Positions 22,693-30,812 are shown, counted from the stretch's first letter. The stretch is DNA of 34,117 nt from an uncultured Ruminococcus sp. (GCA_902765855.1 CACXBF010000022.1:1-34117), one strand, 5' to 3'. The notes: generated by a model from the sequence alone, not told the origin. Program-made: numbers and translations.

Positions 22693-23202
22693 ATGAATAT
22701 ACAATACAGAAAAGCAACTTCAGAAAATTTTGATAAAATAATGGAGCTTATCAAATCCGCTATAATTAATATGAATGAAGCAGAAATATATCAGTGGGAT
22801 GCAATTTATCCCGATGAAGCTACTATAAAACAGGATATTGACAATAATGACTTATACATAGGAATTGTTGACGAAAAGATAGCTGTCATTTATGTAATAA
22901 ACAATTCCTGTGACGAAGAATACAATAATGGAGATTGGCAGTATCCCGATACAAAATATAGAATCATTCACAGGCTTTGCGTTCACCCTGATTTTCAAAA
23001 TAAAGGTGTCGGCAAAATCGTAATGGAATATATTGAATCCAAACTTAGCAATGCAGGTATTGAATCTATACGGCTGGATGCTTTCACCAAAAATCCTTAT
23101 GCACTAAAGCTTTATAAAAACCTCGGCTACAAAATCGTAGGCTATGCCGATTGGCGTATGGGAAGATTTTATCTAATGGAAAAATATTTAACAGGTAACT
23201 GA
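22693..23202 (+). CDS. GNAT-family N-acetyltransferase
   Basis: 169 residues. The acetyl-CoA-binding loop is VHPDFQNKGVGKIVM, and NPYALKLYKNLGYKIVGYADW is the C-terminal GNAT motif. The start is ATG 22693, preceded by GAGG six bases away; an upstream ATG overlapping the previous stop codon (22678) is less well placed. The substrate is unknown. It lies 2 bases before the methyltransferase gene and almost overlaps the AAC(6')-like gene, so co-transcription is near certain. Confidence 0.8.
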   Translation: MNIQYRKATSENFDKIMELIKSAIINMNEAEIYQWDAIYPDEATIKQDIDNNDLYIGIVDEKIAVIYVINNSCDEEYNNGDWQYPDTKYRIIHRLCVHPDFQNKGVGKIVMEYIESKLSNAGIESIRLDAFTKNPYALKLYKNLGYKIVGYADWRMGRFYLMEKYLTGN

Positions 23203-23204
23203 AT

Positions 23205-23978
23205 ATGGACTTACGAAAAACCTTCAATACAGATGAATACAATTACGACAAGTCAAGACCTGCTTATCCGAAAGATTTATTTGAGGATATTTTTGATTAT
23301 GTAAATTTATCAGAAAACAGTAATGTACTTGAAATTGGAATTGGCACAGGACAAGCTACTTTGCCGTTCTTAAATAAAGGTTGTAATGTGACTGCTGTTG
23401 AACTTGGCGACAAGCTTTCAAGATATTGTGCGCAGAAATTTTCATATTTTGATAAATTCAATATTATTAATTCAGATTTCATTGAAGCTGATTTGCCTGA
23501 AAAGAGCTTTGACCTGATTTACAGTGCAACCGCTTTTCATTGGATTCCAAAAGACAGCGGATATGCAAAAATAAAATCATTGCTAAAGTCTGACGGTGTT
23601 GTCGCCTTATTCTGGAATCATCCATTTGTCAGCAATGTAAGTGACGAAACAAATCTTGCGAGTATAGCTGTTTATAAAAAGTACCGTTCGAATGATAAAA
23701 TACCTGTTGAATTTGATTCGATAAAATGTCAGGAGCAAATCAATGAGCTTAAGCAATATGGATTTACCAATGTAAAATCAAAAGTATATAAACGAATCCG
23801 CAGGCTGACAAGTGAGGAATACATATCTTTAATCAAGACTTATTCCGACCATAACGCTTTACCAAAAGAAGTGCGGAAAGCTTTTGAAAAGGATATGAAG
23901 AAAGCTATTGATGATGTCGGCGGAGTTATTAATATTTACGATACGATTGATTTGTATTTAGGGAGATATTCACTATGA
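23205..23978 (+). CDS. Class I SAM-dependent methyltransferase
   Basis: 257 residues. Motif I is VLEIGIGTGQATL (about 41-53), motif II is VTAVELG, and motif III/IV is FDLIYSATAFHWIP. The FHW(I/V) element is typical of the UbiE/Trans-aconitate group of small-molecule methyltransferases. The N-terminus FNTDEYNYDKSRPAYP is also characteristic of this group. The substrate is not known; in this cluster it may modify a drug. An ATG overlaps its stop codon (23975) but that frame is cut after 34 codons by the MITE-like insertion. Confidence 0.85.
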   Translation: MDLRKTFNTDEYNYDKSRPAYPKDLFEDIFDYVNLSENSNVLEIGIGTGQATLPFLNKGCNVTAVELGDKLSRYCAQKFSYFDKFNIINSDFIEADLPEKSFDLIYSATAFHWIPKDSGYAKIKSLLKSDGVVALFWNHPFVSNVSDETNLASIAVYKKYRSNDKIPVEFDSIKCQEQINELKQYGFTNVKSKVYKRIRRLTSEEYISLIKTYSDHNALPKEVRKAFEKDMKKAIDDVGGVINIYDTIDLYLGRYSL

Positions 23979-23988
23979 ACAAAATTAC

Positions 23989-24156
23989 GGAATCACTGAT
24001 TAAATCACGTTTGAAGATTGTTTATGCATCTTGCTTGCATATTTTCCGCCATTTTGGCCAAAATTCCGCACACTTCTAAGGATGCGCAAAAATTTTGAAC
24101 AATCTGACAAAAAATCTGACGGCGCAATATGCACAAACGATTTAATCAGTGCTTCC
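23989..24156. mobile_element. MITE-like insertion, 168 bp
   Basis: The ends GGAATCACTGATTAAATC (23989-24006) and, on the other strand, GGAAGCACTGATTAAATC (24139-24156) match in 17 of 18 positions, and each is followed by GTTTG further in. The inside is non-coding. No clear target duplication is visible. Small size, terminal inverted repeats and lack of a transposase fit a miniature element mobilised in trans. Confidence 0.65.
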
Positions 24157-24211
24157 TTAGAAAAATAAATTCTGTCTTAACAGTTTATCGGACAGAATAT
24201 AAGAGGTAAAT

Positions 24212-24532
24212 ATGGCTTCAACAAAAGATTATTTAGACTTTATTCTAGAACATCTCAGCACACTTGATGAAATCACCTACCTTGCTATGATGGGAGAGTA
24301 TATTATTTATTATAGGGGCAAAGTAATTGGCGGCATTTATGATAACCTATTTCTCGTAAAGTCATCAAAATCCGCAAAAGTGCTGATGCTTGATGCACAG
24401 TTTGAATTACCATATGAGGGTGCAAAAGAAATGCTCTTGGTAGAAAATATTGAGGACAGGGAGTCCTTAGCGGAACTGTTTAACGCAATGGTTGATGAAC
24501 TGCCTGCACCAAAAAAGAGGGGAACAAAATAA
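24212..24532 (+). CDS. TfoX N-terminal domain family protein
   Basis: 106 residues, one TfoX_N domain: DYLDFILEHLS, then MMGEYIIYYRGKVIGGIYDNLFLVK (the core beta-sheet), and a final KKRG tail. The family includes the competence regulator Sxy/TfoX, but single-domain forms are common in Firmicutes and of unknown role. GAGG is eight bases upstream of ATG. Its stop codon overlaps the start of the next gene (TAATG), which points to translational coupling. Confidence 0.82.
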   Translation: MASTKDYLDFILEHLSTLDEITYLAMMGEYIIYYRGKVIGGIYDNLFLVKSSKSAKVLMLDAQFELPYEGAKEMLLVENIEDRESLAELFNAMVDELPAPKKRGTK

Positions 24533-25161
24533 TGGCTTTCGATTACAAAAAAGAATACAAGGAATTTTATATGCCTAAGAACAAGCCGGGTATTGTAGAT
24601 GTACCGGCTATGAATTATATAGCCGTCAGAGGTAAAGGCGATCCAAATGACGAGAACGGCGAATACAAGCAGTCTATCGGTTTGCTGTATGCTATTGCCT
24701 TTACAATCAAAATGAGCAAAATGGGCAATCACAAAATTGAAGGCTATTTTGATTATGTTGTTCCGCCGCTTGAAGGCTTCTGGTGGCAGGAGGGCGTGCA
24801 GGGGATTGACTACACTCACAAGGAAAACTTTTGTTGGATTTCGCTGATACGGCTGCCTGATTTTGTGACTAAGGCAGATTTTGATTGGGCAATTGCCGAA
24901 GCAACTGCAAAGAAGAAAACCGATTTTTCAAAGGTGGAATTCTTTACCTATACCGAGGGGTTGTGCGTTCAATGTATGCACCTGGGCTCTTATGACAGCG
25001 AGCCTGCAACGGTTGCGTTAATGCACGAATATGCCGCAGATAACGGCTATGAAATTGACATCACTGAAAGCCGTTATCACCACGAAATTTACCTCAGCGA
25101 CGCAAGACGGGTTGCCCAGGAAAGGCTGAAAACGGTCATCAGGATACCGATTACAAGATAA
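24532..25161 (+). CDS. GyrI-like small-molecule-binding protein
   Basis: 209 residues with the GyrI-like/SOUL-type fold: VPAMNYIAVRGKGDPND near the N-terminus, then a second half with the matching VEFFTYTEGLCVQCMHLGSYDSEP strand. Such proteins bind drugs or other aromatic ligands and some protect gyrase or hydrolyse antibiotics. It is coupled to the TfoX-like gene and stands four genes before an AraC regulator that carries a related GyrI-like domain. Confidence 0.78.
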   Translation: MAFDYKKEYKEFYMPKNKPGIVDVPAMNYIAVRGKGDPNDENGEYKQSIGLLYAIAFTIKMSKMGNHKIEGYFDYVVPPLEGFWWQEGVQGIDYTHKENFCWISLIRLPDFVTKADFDWAIAEATAKKKTDFSKVEFFTYTEGLCVQCMHLGSYDSEPATVALMHEYAADNGYEIDITESRYHHEIYLSDARRVAQERLKTVIRIPITR

Positions 25162-25185
25162 TCTTAATAAAATAACGGAGTAAAT

Positions 25186-25674
25186 ATGGACTACACCATA
25201 AGAGAAATGAGAACTGATGAATACCCTCTGCTTGATGATTTTTTATATCAGGCAATTTATCAGCCTGATACAACGGACTTAGCACCAAAATCAATTATCA
25301 ATAAGCCCGAGCTTCAGGTTTACATAAAGGACTTTGGAAAGCAAAAGGATGATTATTGCTTTTGTGCTGAAGTTGACAACAAAGTTGTCGGAGCTGTATG
25401 GGTGCGTAATATCAATGGATACGGCAGTGTTGACAATGTTACAGTTGAGTTTGCTATCTCGGTTTTTGACAAATATCAAAAAATGGGGATAGGCACTACA
25501 CTGATGAATAAAATGCTTGAGCATCTAAAAGAACTGCATTATCCAAAAGCCTCTCTTGCTGTTCAAAAGGTAAACTACGCTGTCCGAATGTACCAGAAAG
25601 TAGGTTTTGAAATCGTCTGCGAAAACGAACAGGAATATATTATGATACATAGGTTAGGTTACGAAAATGACTAA
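25186..25674 (+). CDS. GNAT-family N-acetyltransferase
   Basis: 162 residues. The acetyl-CoA loop is FDKYQKMGIGTTLMNKM, preceded by the strand VTVEFAISV; the C-terminal motif is AVRMYQKVGFEIV. This is the fourth GNAT gene of the cluster. CGGAG lies seven bases before the ATG. The substrate is unknown. Confidence 0.82.
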   Translation: MDYTIREMRTDEYPLLDDFLYQAIYQPDTTDLAPKSIINKPELQVYIKDFGKQKDDYCFCAEVDNKVVGAVWVRNINGYGSVDNVTVEFAISVFDKYQKMGIGTTLMNKMLEHLKELHYPKASLAVQKVNYAVRMYQKVGFEIVCENEQEYIMIHRLGYEND

Positions 25675-25715
25675 TTCGGATACTATAATTTGCTAAATTA
25701 TTGAGGAGAATGATT

Positions 25716-26624
25716 ATGAACAATTTTAAAAAAGCAAAAGGATTTGTTTACAGAAACGCCCGTCCACTCGACCTCGCCAGATTCCGATTCCATTTTGAAA
25801 ACGGAAGTGCTGATGAAGTGCTTTATGCACTGTCCTTTTATCAGAATGACGACGGCGGTTTTGCCTATGCGATTGAACCTGACAATTGGAATGAAAGTTC
25901 AACTCCAATCGGCACTTGGGCAGCAACTATGATTTTACGGGAAATAGGATTTTCAGATACTTCTCACCCTATTATCAGTGGTATTCTGAAATATCTTGAC
26001 AGCGGAAAAGATTTTGCCGACGGCAAGTGGTTTAATACCGTTCTCGGCAATAATGATTATCCTCACGCTGTTTGGTGGAAATGTGATGGAGCCGGACTGC
26101 CTGCGGATAACCCCACCGTCAGTCTTGCGGGATTTGCACTGCGCTTTGCAGATAAAGCAAGTGCGCTTTACAGAAAAGCGTGCGAAATAGCGACAAAATC
26201 TGTGGCTGAATTTATGAAAAATCCCACTGACGAATGTCATACCGTCAGGTGCTTTGCTGATTTACTCGGCTATTGCGAGCAAATTGAGGAATTCAATCTA
26301 TTTGACATTAATGCCTTTCGCAATGCGATAATAAAAAAAGTGAATGAAACCATCTGCAAAGATACAAGCAAATGGGCAAAAGAATATGTATGCACACCGT
26401 CCTTCTTTAATTTTAAGAAGAACAACATTATTAAGTGTATCGACCTTAAGCTTTGTGAATACGAGGCTGAAATCATCAGGAATGCCCAGTTACCTGATGG
26501 TTCTTATCCTGTTACCTGGCAATGGTACACTGATTACAAGGAATTTGAAATCGCCTCAAATTGGTGGAAGTCGGATATTATCATAGGGAATATGCTTTAT
26601 TTGCGAGAGCTTGGAAAGATATGA
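25716..26624 (+). CDS. Alpha/alpha-toroid (prenyltransferase-like) protein of unknown function
   Basis: 302 residues with repeated helical segments such as VLYALSFYQNDDGGFAYAIE and a late QLPDGSYPVTWQW. The QxxDGGF/W and QxxDGSxxxxW patterns are the QW-like repeats of the terpene cyclase/prenyltransferase toroid fold. No catalytic DxDD is seen, so a cyclase role is not supported. The start is ATG 25716, seven bases after AGGAG; an upstream TTG (25701) is inside the SD site. It stands in the same cluster as the GNAT and GyrI-like genes. Confidence 0.68.
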   Translation: MNNFKKAKGFVYRNARPLDLARFRFHFENGSADEVLYALSFYQNDDGGFAYAIEPDNWNESSTPIGTWAATMILREIGFSDTSHPIISGILKYLDSGKDFADGKWFNTVLGNNDYPHAVWWKCDGAGLPADNPTVSLAGFALRFADKASALYRKACEIATKSVAEFMKNPTDECHTVRCFADLLGYCEQIEEFNLFDINAFRNAIIKKVNETICKDTSKWAKEYVCTPSFFNFKKNNIIKCIDLKLCEYEAEIIRNAQLPDGSYPVTWQWYTDYKEFEIASNWWKSDIIIGNMLYLRELGKI

Positions 26625-26691
26625 TTATGTCCTCAAAAAGTCGGACAATAAATAGAAAATCCTGATATGATACTATCAGGAGGTAAACATT

Positions 26692-27570
26692 ATGGATATT
26701 CTAAAACAGCTTAACAATACAGTTATTTATATTGAGAATAACCTATGCGGTGAGATAGATACTGACAAAATTGCAGAAATCGCTCTTTGCCCTTATGACA
26801 AGTTCAAACGCTTTTTCAGCTATATGACAAATATGTCGGTAAGCGAGTATGTCCGAAAACGCAGGCTCTCGCTTGCGGCATATGAATTGTTGAATAACAA
26901 AGTAAAAATCATAGAACTTGCTGTCAAATATGGATACAACAGTGCTGATTCATTTACGAGGGCATTCGCAAAACAACACGGAGTATTGCCGACAGAAGTG
27001 AGTGCAGATACATCGCTGAAGGTTTATCCGCCGGTTTCATTCCACATTGCAATTAAAGGTGCAAATGAACTGAATTTCAGAATCGTAAACACAGATGAAA
27101 TCAAACTCAAGGGTATCTCACGACAGTTTACAGGCTTAGCCGCTGACCGCTTTGAGCAGGAACATATTATGTGGTCAAATCAGCACGGCGATGTTCAAAA
27201 TCAAGTCTGCACTACCGTTGAAGGTGTTTGGTACGGTATATGGGATAACGGAGTTTATTCAATAGCCAAGAAAGCCAATGAAATTGATAATCCTAACCTT
27301 GAAAGCATTAAAATTCCAGCAGGCAAATATGCAGTATTCTCAACCGACTTTGGCGGTTTTGCCGGCGATGTTCTCCCAAAACTCAGAGAGAGAATATTTG
27401 ATTGTTGGTTTCCTGATTCAGAATATGAACAGACTCATGATTACGAAGTGGAAATTTACTACCTTTATCCCAAAAACGAAAAGAATAAACGGTACTATGA
27501 AATTTGGATTCCAATTATAAAAATAACTATGGAATCTGAAAAATTTTGCCTGCCGAATGCTTGGCTTTAA
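26692..27570 (+). CDS. AraC-family regulator with GyrI-like effector domain
   Basis: 292 residues. The N-terminal 100 residues hold two helix-turn-helix motifs (IAEIALCPYDKFKRFFSYMT and IIELAVKYGYNSADSFTRAF, the latter the AraC signature). The C-terminal 180 residues form a GyrI-like/BmrR effector-binding domain with GVWYGIWDNGVY and IPAGKYAVFSTDF. This is the SoxS/Rob- and TipA-like plan of regulators that sense drugs and switch on resistance genes. It is the last gene of the modification cluster and probably controls it. AGGAGG is nine bases before ATG. Confidence 0.88.
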   Translation: MDILKQLNNTVIYIENNLCGEIDTDKIAEIALCPYDKFKRFFSYMTNMSVSEYVRKRRLSLAAYELLNNKVKIIELAVKYGYNSADSFTRAFAKQHGVLPTEVSADTSLKVYPPVSFHIAIKGANELNFRIVNTDEIKLKGISRQFTGLAADRFEQEHIMWSNQHGDVQNQVCTTVEGVWYGIWDNGVYSIAKKANEIDNPNLESIKIPAGKYAVFSTDFGGFAGDVLPKLRERIFDCWFPDSEYEQTHDYEVEIYYLYPKNEKNKRYYEIWIPIIKITMESEKFCLPNAWL

Positions 27571-27682
27571 AGGGATTCCCTAAAGATTTTAGAATTGTCG
27601 ATATTCCCATTAAGGGTGCGTATAAATTGATTGGCAACTAGATATGTATGCCAATAATTGAAGCAATTGCAAATAACATAAA

Positions 27683-27725
27683 AAAACAGCGTATAAGCTA
27701 CAAAATCGTGCTTATACGCTGTTTT
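27683..27725. terminator. Strong bidirectional terminator between the modification and defence blocks
   Basis: AAAACAGCGTATAAGC (27683-27698) and GCTTATACGCTGTTTT (27710-27725) form a perfect 16-bp inverted repeat around an 11-base loop, with an A-run before and a T-run after. Confidence 0.88.
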
Positions 27726-27768
27726 GCTCGGATTTTTACAGCGTTATTTTGTTGTAACAAACAAAAGC

Positions 27769-27797
27769 TTGACAAATATAAGATGTTATGATATGAT
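27769..27797 (+). promoter_or_regulatory. Promoter of the AAA ATPase operon
   Basis: TTGACA (27769-27774), 17-base spacer, TATGAT (27792-27797): close to consensus. The leader up to the coding start at 27870 is about 65 bases. Confidence 0.78.
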
Positions 27798-27805
27798 TGA
27801 ATCAA

Positions 27806-27830
27806 ATTAAAACGCTGAATGCGTTTTAAT
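27806..27830. promoter_or_regulatory. Perfect dyad at the transcription start of the ATPase operon
   Basis: ATTAAAACGC (27806-27815) and GCGTTTTAAT (27821-27830) form a 10-bp inverted repeat with a 5-base centre, right at the expected transcription start. There is no T-run after it. It could be a repressor operator or a 5' stem-loop in the message. Confidence 0.5.
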
Positions 27831-27869
27831 TCTACTCAGATTACTAAGAATGTTCGGAGGTTGTTTATT

Positions 27870-29243
27870 ATGTTGATGAGTTTTTCGGTTGAAAACTTTG
27901 GCTCTATCGGTCATATGCAGACATTAAATCTAATGACCGGCAAATCAAGAGGAAAATCAAGCCATCTTATGCCTGTATATAAAAAGAAATCCCTAAAATT
28001 TTCGTCTATATACGGCGGTAATGCATCAGGAAAATCCACTCTAATTCGAGCTATTCATTACGGGAAGATGGTGATTCAGAACGGATATATGGACAAAAGA
28101 TTTATGTCTGTTAATAAGACTAATTCTAAGTGGATTGAAAAGCCTTCAACTTTTATTTATTCGGTTTTCATAAATAAAAAAATCTATGAGTATGGTTTTT
28201 CTTTGATATGGGATCAAGAAAAGATTGTTAAAGAATGGTTAAAAGAAAAAAACTCTCGTTATGAGGAACAAACAATTTTTATAAGAGATTCACTTGAAAA
28301 CAAATTTGAAATAAGTTTAGCTAAAAGCCTTAATGACGAGATTTATAATAGAGTTTGTATCTACTTCAAAGATTCTGCTCAAGAGGATAATAATTTATTT
28401 CTCAAAGAAATCAACTATAAAAAAGGAAATTTGTTTGATGAATCCTCACTACAGTTTTTACGAATATTGTATAATTGGTTTGATACAAAGCTTAAATTTG
28501 TATATCCAAATGACGATTCCGATTTGGGCCAATACAATTTCATTAACTATCCCGAAAACAATGATAAATTGTATGAATGCCTTTTTAGATTAGATATCCC
28601 CATAGATAGAATGTCTTATATTGACACTACATTTGAACACGCTTTCAAGAGTACGCCTAGACCTATAATTGAAAAAATACAAAACGATATTAAAACTTTA
28701 TATGAAAGAGAAGAAATGAAAGACAAAGCTCCTACTTCCTTTGTACTACGTTTAGGAGATAGCTATTACATTTTAGAAGCGGGTTCAGATGGGTTAACCA
28801 AGATTAAAACAATAGTTTTCTCACATAATTCTTTTGGCAACTATGAGTTTAGCGAAGAATCTGATGGTACAAAAAGAATTTTAGAATTATTGGAAATAAT
28901 TACTTCCCCTGAAAAGGATGTAACATATTTTGTTGATGAAATTGATAGAAGTTTACACCCCTTGTTAACGGAACAGTTTATAACTATGTATCTTAATCCG
29001 GAAGAAATAAATTTCAATCAATTGATAATTACTACGCACGAATCACGTCTTTTGAATCTTAAGACATTGAGGAAAGATGAGATAAATTTTATTTCCAATA
29101 TTAATGGTGAATCACACATTGTCAGATTAGATGAATTTGAAGCCAGTGAATCTCGCTCTGATATTAATTTAGAATTAGCATATTTAAACGGGAGATATAA
29201 CGGGATTCCAAACATTATAAAGCCTGAATGTGGCAATAAGTAG
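27870..29243 (+). CDS. AAA ATPase of the OLD/AbiL-like (ABC-type ATPase) group
   Basis: About 457 residues. The N-terminus MSFSVENFGSIGHMQTLNL opens the ABC/SMC-like fold, Walker A is GGNASGKST, Walker B is FVDEIDRSLHPLL, and the switch region is IITTHESRLL. This is the plan of ATPases in phage-defence pairs (OLD, AbiLi, PARIS AriA, Septu PtuA), where a second protein is the effector. There is no nuclease (TOPRIM) domain in this protein. The start is ATG 27870 after CGGAGG (nine-base spacing); the frame is open 51 bases further up without an SD site. The partner gene follows after 10 bases. Confidence 0.8.
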   Translation: MLMSFSVENFGSIGHMQTLNLMTGKSRGKSSHLMPVYKKKSLKFSSIYGGNASGKSTLIRAIHYGKMVIQNGYMDKRFMSVNKTNSKWIEKPSTFIYSVFINKKIYEYGFSLIWDQEKIVKEWLKEKNSRYEEQTIFIRDSLENKFEISLAKSLNDEIYNRVCIYFKDSAQEDNNLFLKEINYKKGNLFDESSLQFLRILYNWFDTKLKFVYPNDDSDLGQYNFINYPENNDKLYECLFRLDIPIDRMSYIDTTFEHAFKSTPRPIIEKIQNDIKTLYEREEMKDKAPTSFVLRLGDSYYILEAGSDGLTKIKTIVFSHNSFGNYEFSEESDGTKRILELLEIITSPEKDVTYFVDEIDRSLHPLLTEQFITMYLNPEEINFNQLIITTHESRLLNLKTLRKDEINFISNINGESHIVRLDEFEASESRSDINLELAYLNGRYNGIPNIIKPECGNK

Positions 29244-29253
29244 GTGAGTTTTT

Positions 29254-29559
29254 GTGAGACCAAATAAGATCATTTACATTTATTGCTCATTAAGTGATTG
29301 TATGCTCATCAAAAAAACGCTACCAATGATCCAAAACGGCTATATTCTATCACTTTATATAGCACAAAAAGAGACGTCAATCAAACAGATTAGAAAAGTT
29401 CAGTTAAAATCAAAATATACTCAGGGAGATTATTTAATTTTAATTGATACTCCCAAAAGACTGAGTTTTAGAGATGACTATGCTTCAGCAAATATTTTAC
29501 ACTTTTCAAATGTTGACGCTTTTTTTATTTGGATTTCTTCGATTGAAAGGGGTGATTAA
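29254..29559 (+). CDS. Small partner protein of the AAA ATPase, unknown
   Basis: 101 residues with start GTG 29254, AGGTGAG five bases upstream, in an operon with the ATPase. The sequence alternates strands and helices (IIYIYCSLSDCMLIKKTL, DYLILIDTPKRLSF, DAFFIWISSIE), as in a small Rossmann/flavodoxin or response-regulator-like fold. I see no HNH, TOPRIM or RloB motif. In defence pairs with such ATPases, the second gene is usually the effector or its guard. Function here is unknown. Confidence 0.6.
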   Translation: MRPNKIIYIYCSLSDCMLIKKTLPMIQNGYILSLYIAQKETSIKQIRKVQLKSKYTQGDYLILIDTPKRLSFRDDYASANILHFSNVDAFFIWISSIERGD

Positions 29560-29570
29560 TTTGATTGTAA

Positions 29571-29653
29571 TAAAAAAGCATTGATATCTGCGACAATAGA
29601 CATCAATGCAAATGGCATCAACCCGTAAACACAGGAACTATGATACCCTATCT
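29571..29653 (-). ncRNA. Candidate small RNA, about 83 bases, opposite to the flanking genes
   Basis: The minus strand has a promoter (next entry), and ends with a clear terminator: GCATTGATGTC pairs with GATATCAATGC (11 bp with one G-U, 10-base loop), followed directly by TTTTTTA. The RNA has no reading frame of note. It lies in the 150-base gap between the ATPase pair and the next defence-like gene, in the opposite orientation to both. The role is unknown; an RNA antitoxin or antisense regulator is possible. Confidence 0.55.
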
Positions 29654-29659
29654 AATTTA

Positions 29660-29687
29660 ATTATATCATAGATTTCCTGAAATTCAA
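29660..29687 (-). promoter_or_regulatory. Promoter of the candidate small RNA
   Basis: On the minus strand TTGAAT (29687-29682) is followed by 16 bases and TATAAT (29665-29660). Expected transcription start is near 29653. Confidence 0.55.
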
Positions 29688-29723
29688 GATATTAACGAAA
29701 ATTTTTATATGAAAGGAAAATTT

Positions 29724-30686
29724 ATGCATATAAGTAAGCTATTTTACTTAAGAACAACAGGTCATAAAGACCTTGACTTTGTTGATATTGATGAAGTAAA
29801 AGACACAAAACTTTTTATTGACCCTTATGTCATTCAAGCTTTAGACGATGGTTTTTGTATTGAAGCGCAAAAAAGTATTAACTCCTTCTTTAGAGAACTG
29901 TTTATTGCTTGTAAAAAGCGTGATCTTCATCGCTTGAGAGAACTTTTGGAACACGCAACAGAACCTAACGAAACAAATTTAGGTATGAAAACCAAAAGTA
30001 TCTATGGAAAAGGTGCTACAGCAAGTGAACTATCATCTCTCTTTTTGGAGTTTTTCAAATTAGTCTGCAAAAATCCCACGCTTGAGAACGATCCATTAGC
30101 TCTATGTATCTATATCAAAAATTTTGATAAAGACAAAATGTCTGACTTAATAACCAACATTATTAGAAAACATCTTTATTATTTCACGATGCAACAGGTT
30201 GATAAGCATAAAATTCAATTATCTGATGAAATTGTTCCGATTGGATATTATTGGAACGATAAGTCTTTAATGTGGGAAGAATTAAAAGGAAAAGCTCTCT
30301 GTACAGGTTATGGATTAGTTTTATTAGTACCAAAAAACATAGTTCGTAGTCGATATATTTTTAATGTTGAATGTTACATAAAGCAGTATATTATGTCCGT
30401 ACTTCAGAAGAAACACCTTGATAACAGAACTGACCTATGCACAAAGCGCGAGATGAAAAACGGCACCGTCAAACTTCTTCCTCCGACGAAGAAAGAACTG
30501 TATGCCAAAGAAGTTAATGGTACTATACACAAGGACTATGCTTTTAATTACAGTATAAATGATAAAGATACCGAAAATAAATTTTTAAATAATATGCTAT
30601 TGCGTATCAAAAAAGGGGAAGGAAAACTCTCCGATGATGAACTAGATAGATTAGTTTATGAAAAACGAACTAAAATAGCTTCATAA
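29724..30686 (+). CDS. Unrecognised 320-residue protein in the defence-like block
   Basis: Soluble, no signal peptide, no membrane segment. The N-terminal part has DLDFVDIDEVKDTKLFIDPYVIQAL, of which DxDxxxDTxLFIDP looks like a conserved motif with several acidic residues; GYGLVLLVPKNIVRS is a strand-turn-helix in the middle; the C-terminus is basic. I do not know the family. The start is ATG 29724 with AAAGGAAA six to seven bases upstream; ATG 29709 overlaps that SD site. The gene stands alone between the small RNA and the dCTP deaminase region, which suggests a separate defence or toxin function. Function not assigned. Confidence 0.65.
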   Translation: MHISKLFYLRTTGHKDLDFVDIDEVKDTKLFIDPYVIQALDDGFCIEAQKSINSFFRELFIACKKRDLHRLRELLEHATEPNETNLGMKTKSIYGKGATASELSSLFLEFFKLVCKNPTLENDPLALCIYIKNFDKDKMSDLITNIIRKHLYYFTMQQVDKHKIQLSDEIVPIGYYWNDKSLMWEELKGKALCTGYGLVLLVPKNIVRSRYIFNVECYIKQYIMSVLQKKHLDNRTDLCTKREMKNGTVKLLPPTKKELYAKEVNGTIHKDYAFNYSINDKDTENKFLNNMLLRIKKGEGKLSDDELDRLVYEKRTKIAS

Positions 30687-30755
30687 TTCATTTTTTAACA
30701 TAAACAACAACTAATAAGTAGCAATGGATATTCACTAGTAAATCCGTTTGGTATT

Positions 30756-30785
30756 AGGAAGCCTTTTCTTATGAGAAGGCTTCCT
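30756..30785. other. Strong stem-loop upstream of the dCTP deaminase gene
   Basis: AGGAAGCCTTTTC (30756-30768) pairs with GAGAAGGCTTCCT (30773-30785), 13 bp with one G-U and a TTAT loop. No T-run follows on either strand, so it is probably not a simple terminator. It sits 140 bases before avcD-like coding sequence, where the AvcI antitoxin RNA lies in the known AvcID systems. Confidence 0.5.
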
Positions 30786-30812
30786 GAAATGACTTCAAAT
30801 ATCAAATTAGAC

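Noticed and set aside
24337-24819. 160-codon minus-strand frame
   Set aside because: It lies antisense to the TfoX-like and GyrI-like genes, both of which have clear families and SD sites; it is a shadow frame.
25953-26586. Several 60- to 95-codon frames on both strands
   Set aside because: All lie within the toroid-protein gene in other frames, have no SD sites and resemble nothing known.
29571-29653. Small RNA considered as retron msr-msd or CRISPR guide
   Set aside because: No reverse transcriptase and no Cas or TnpB-like gene is nearby, and no repeat pattern is present.
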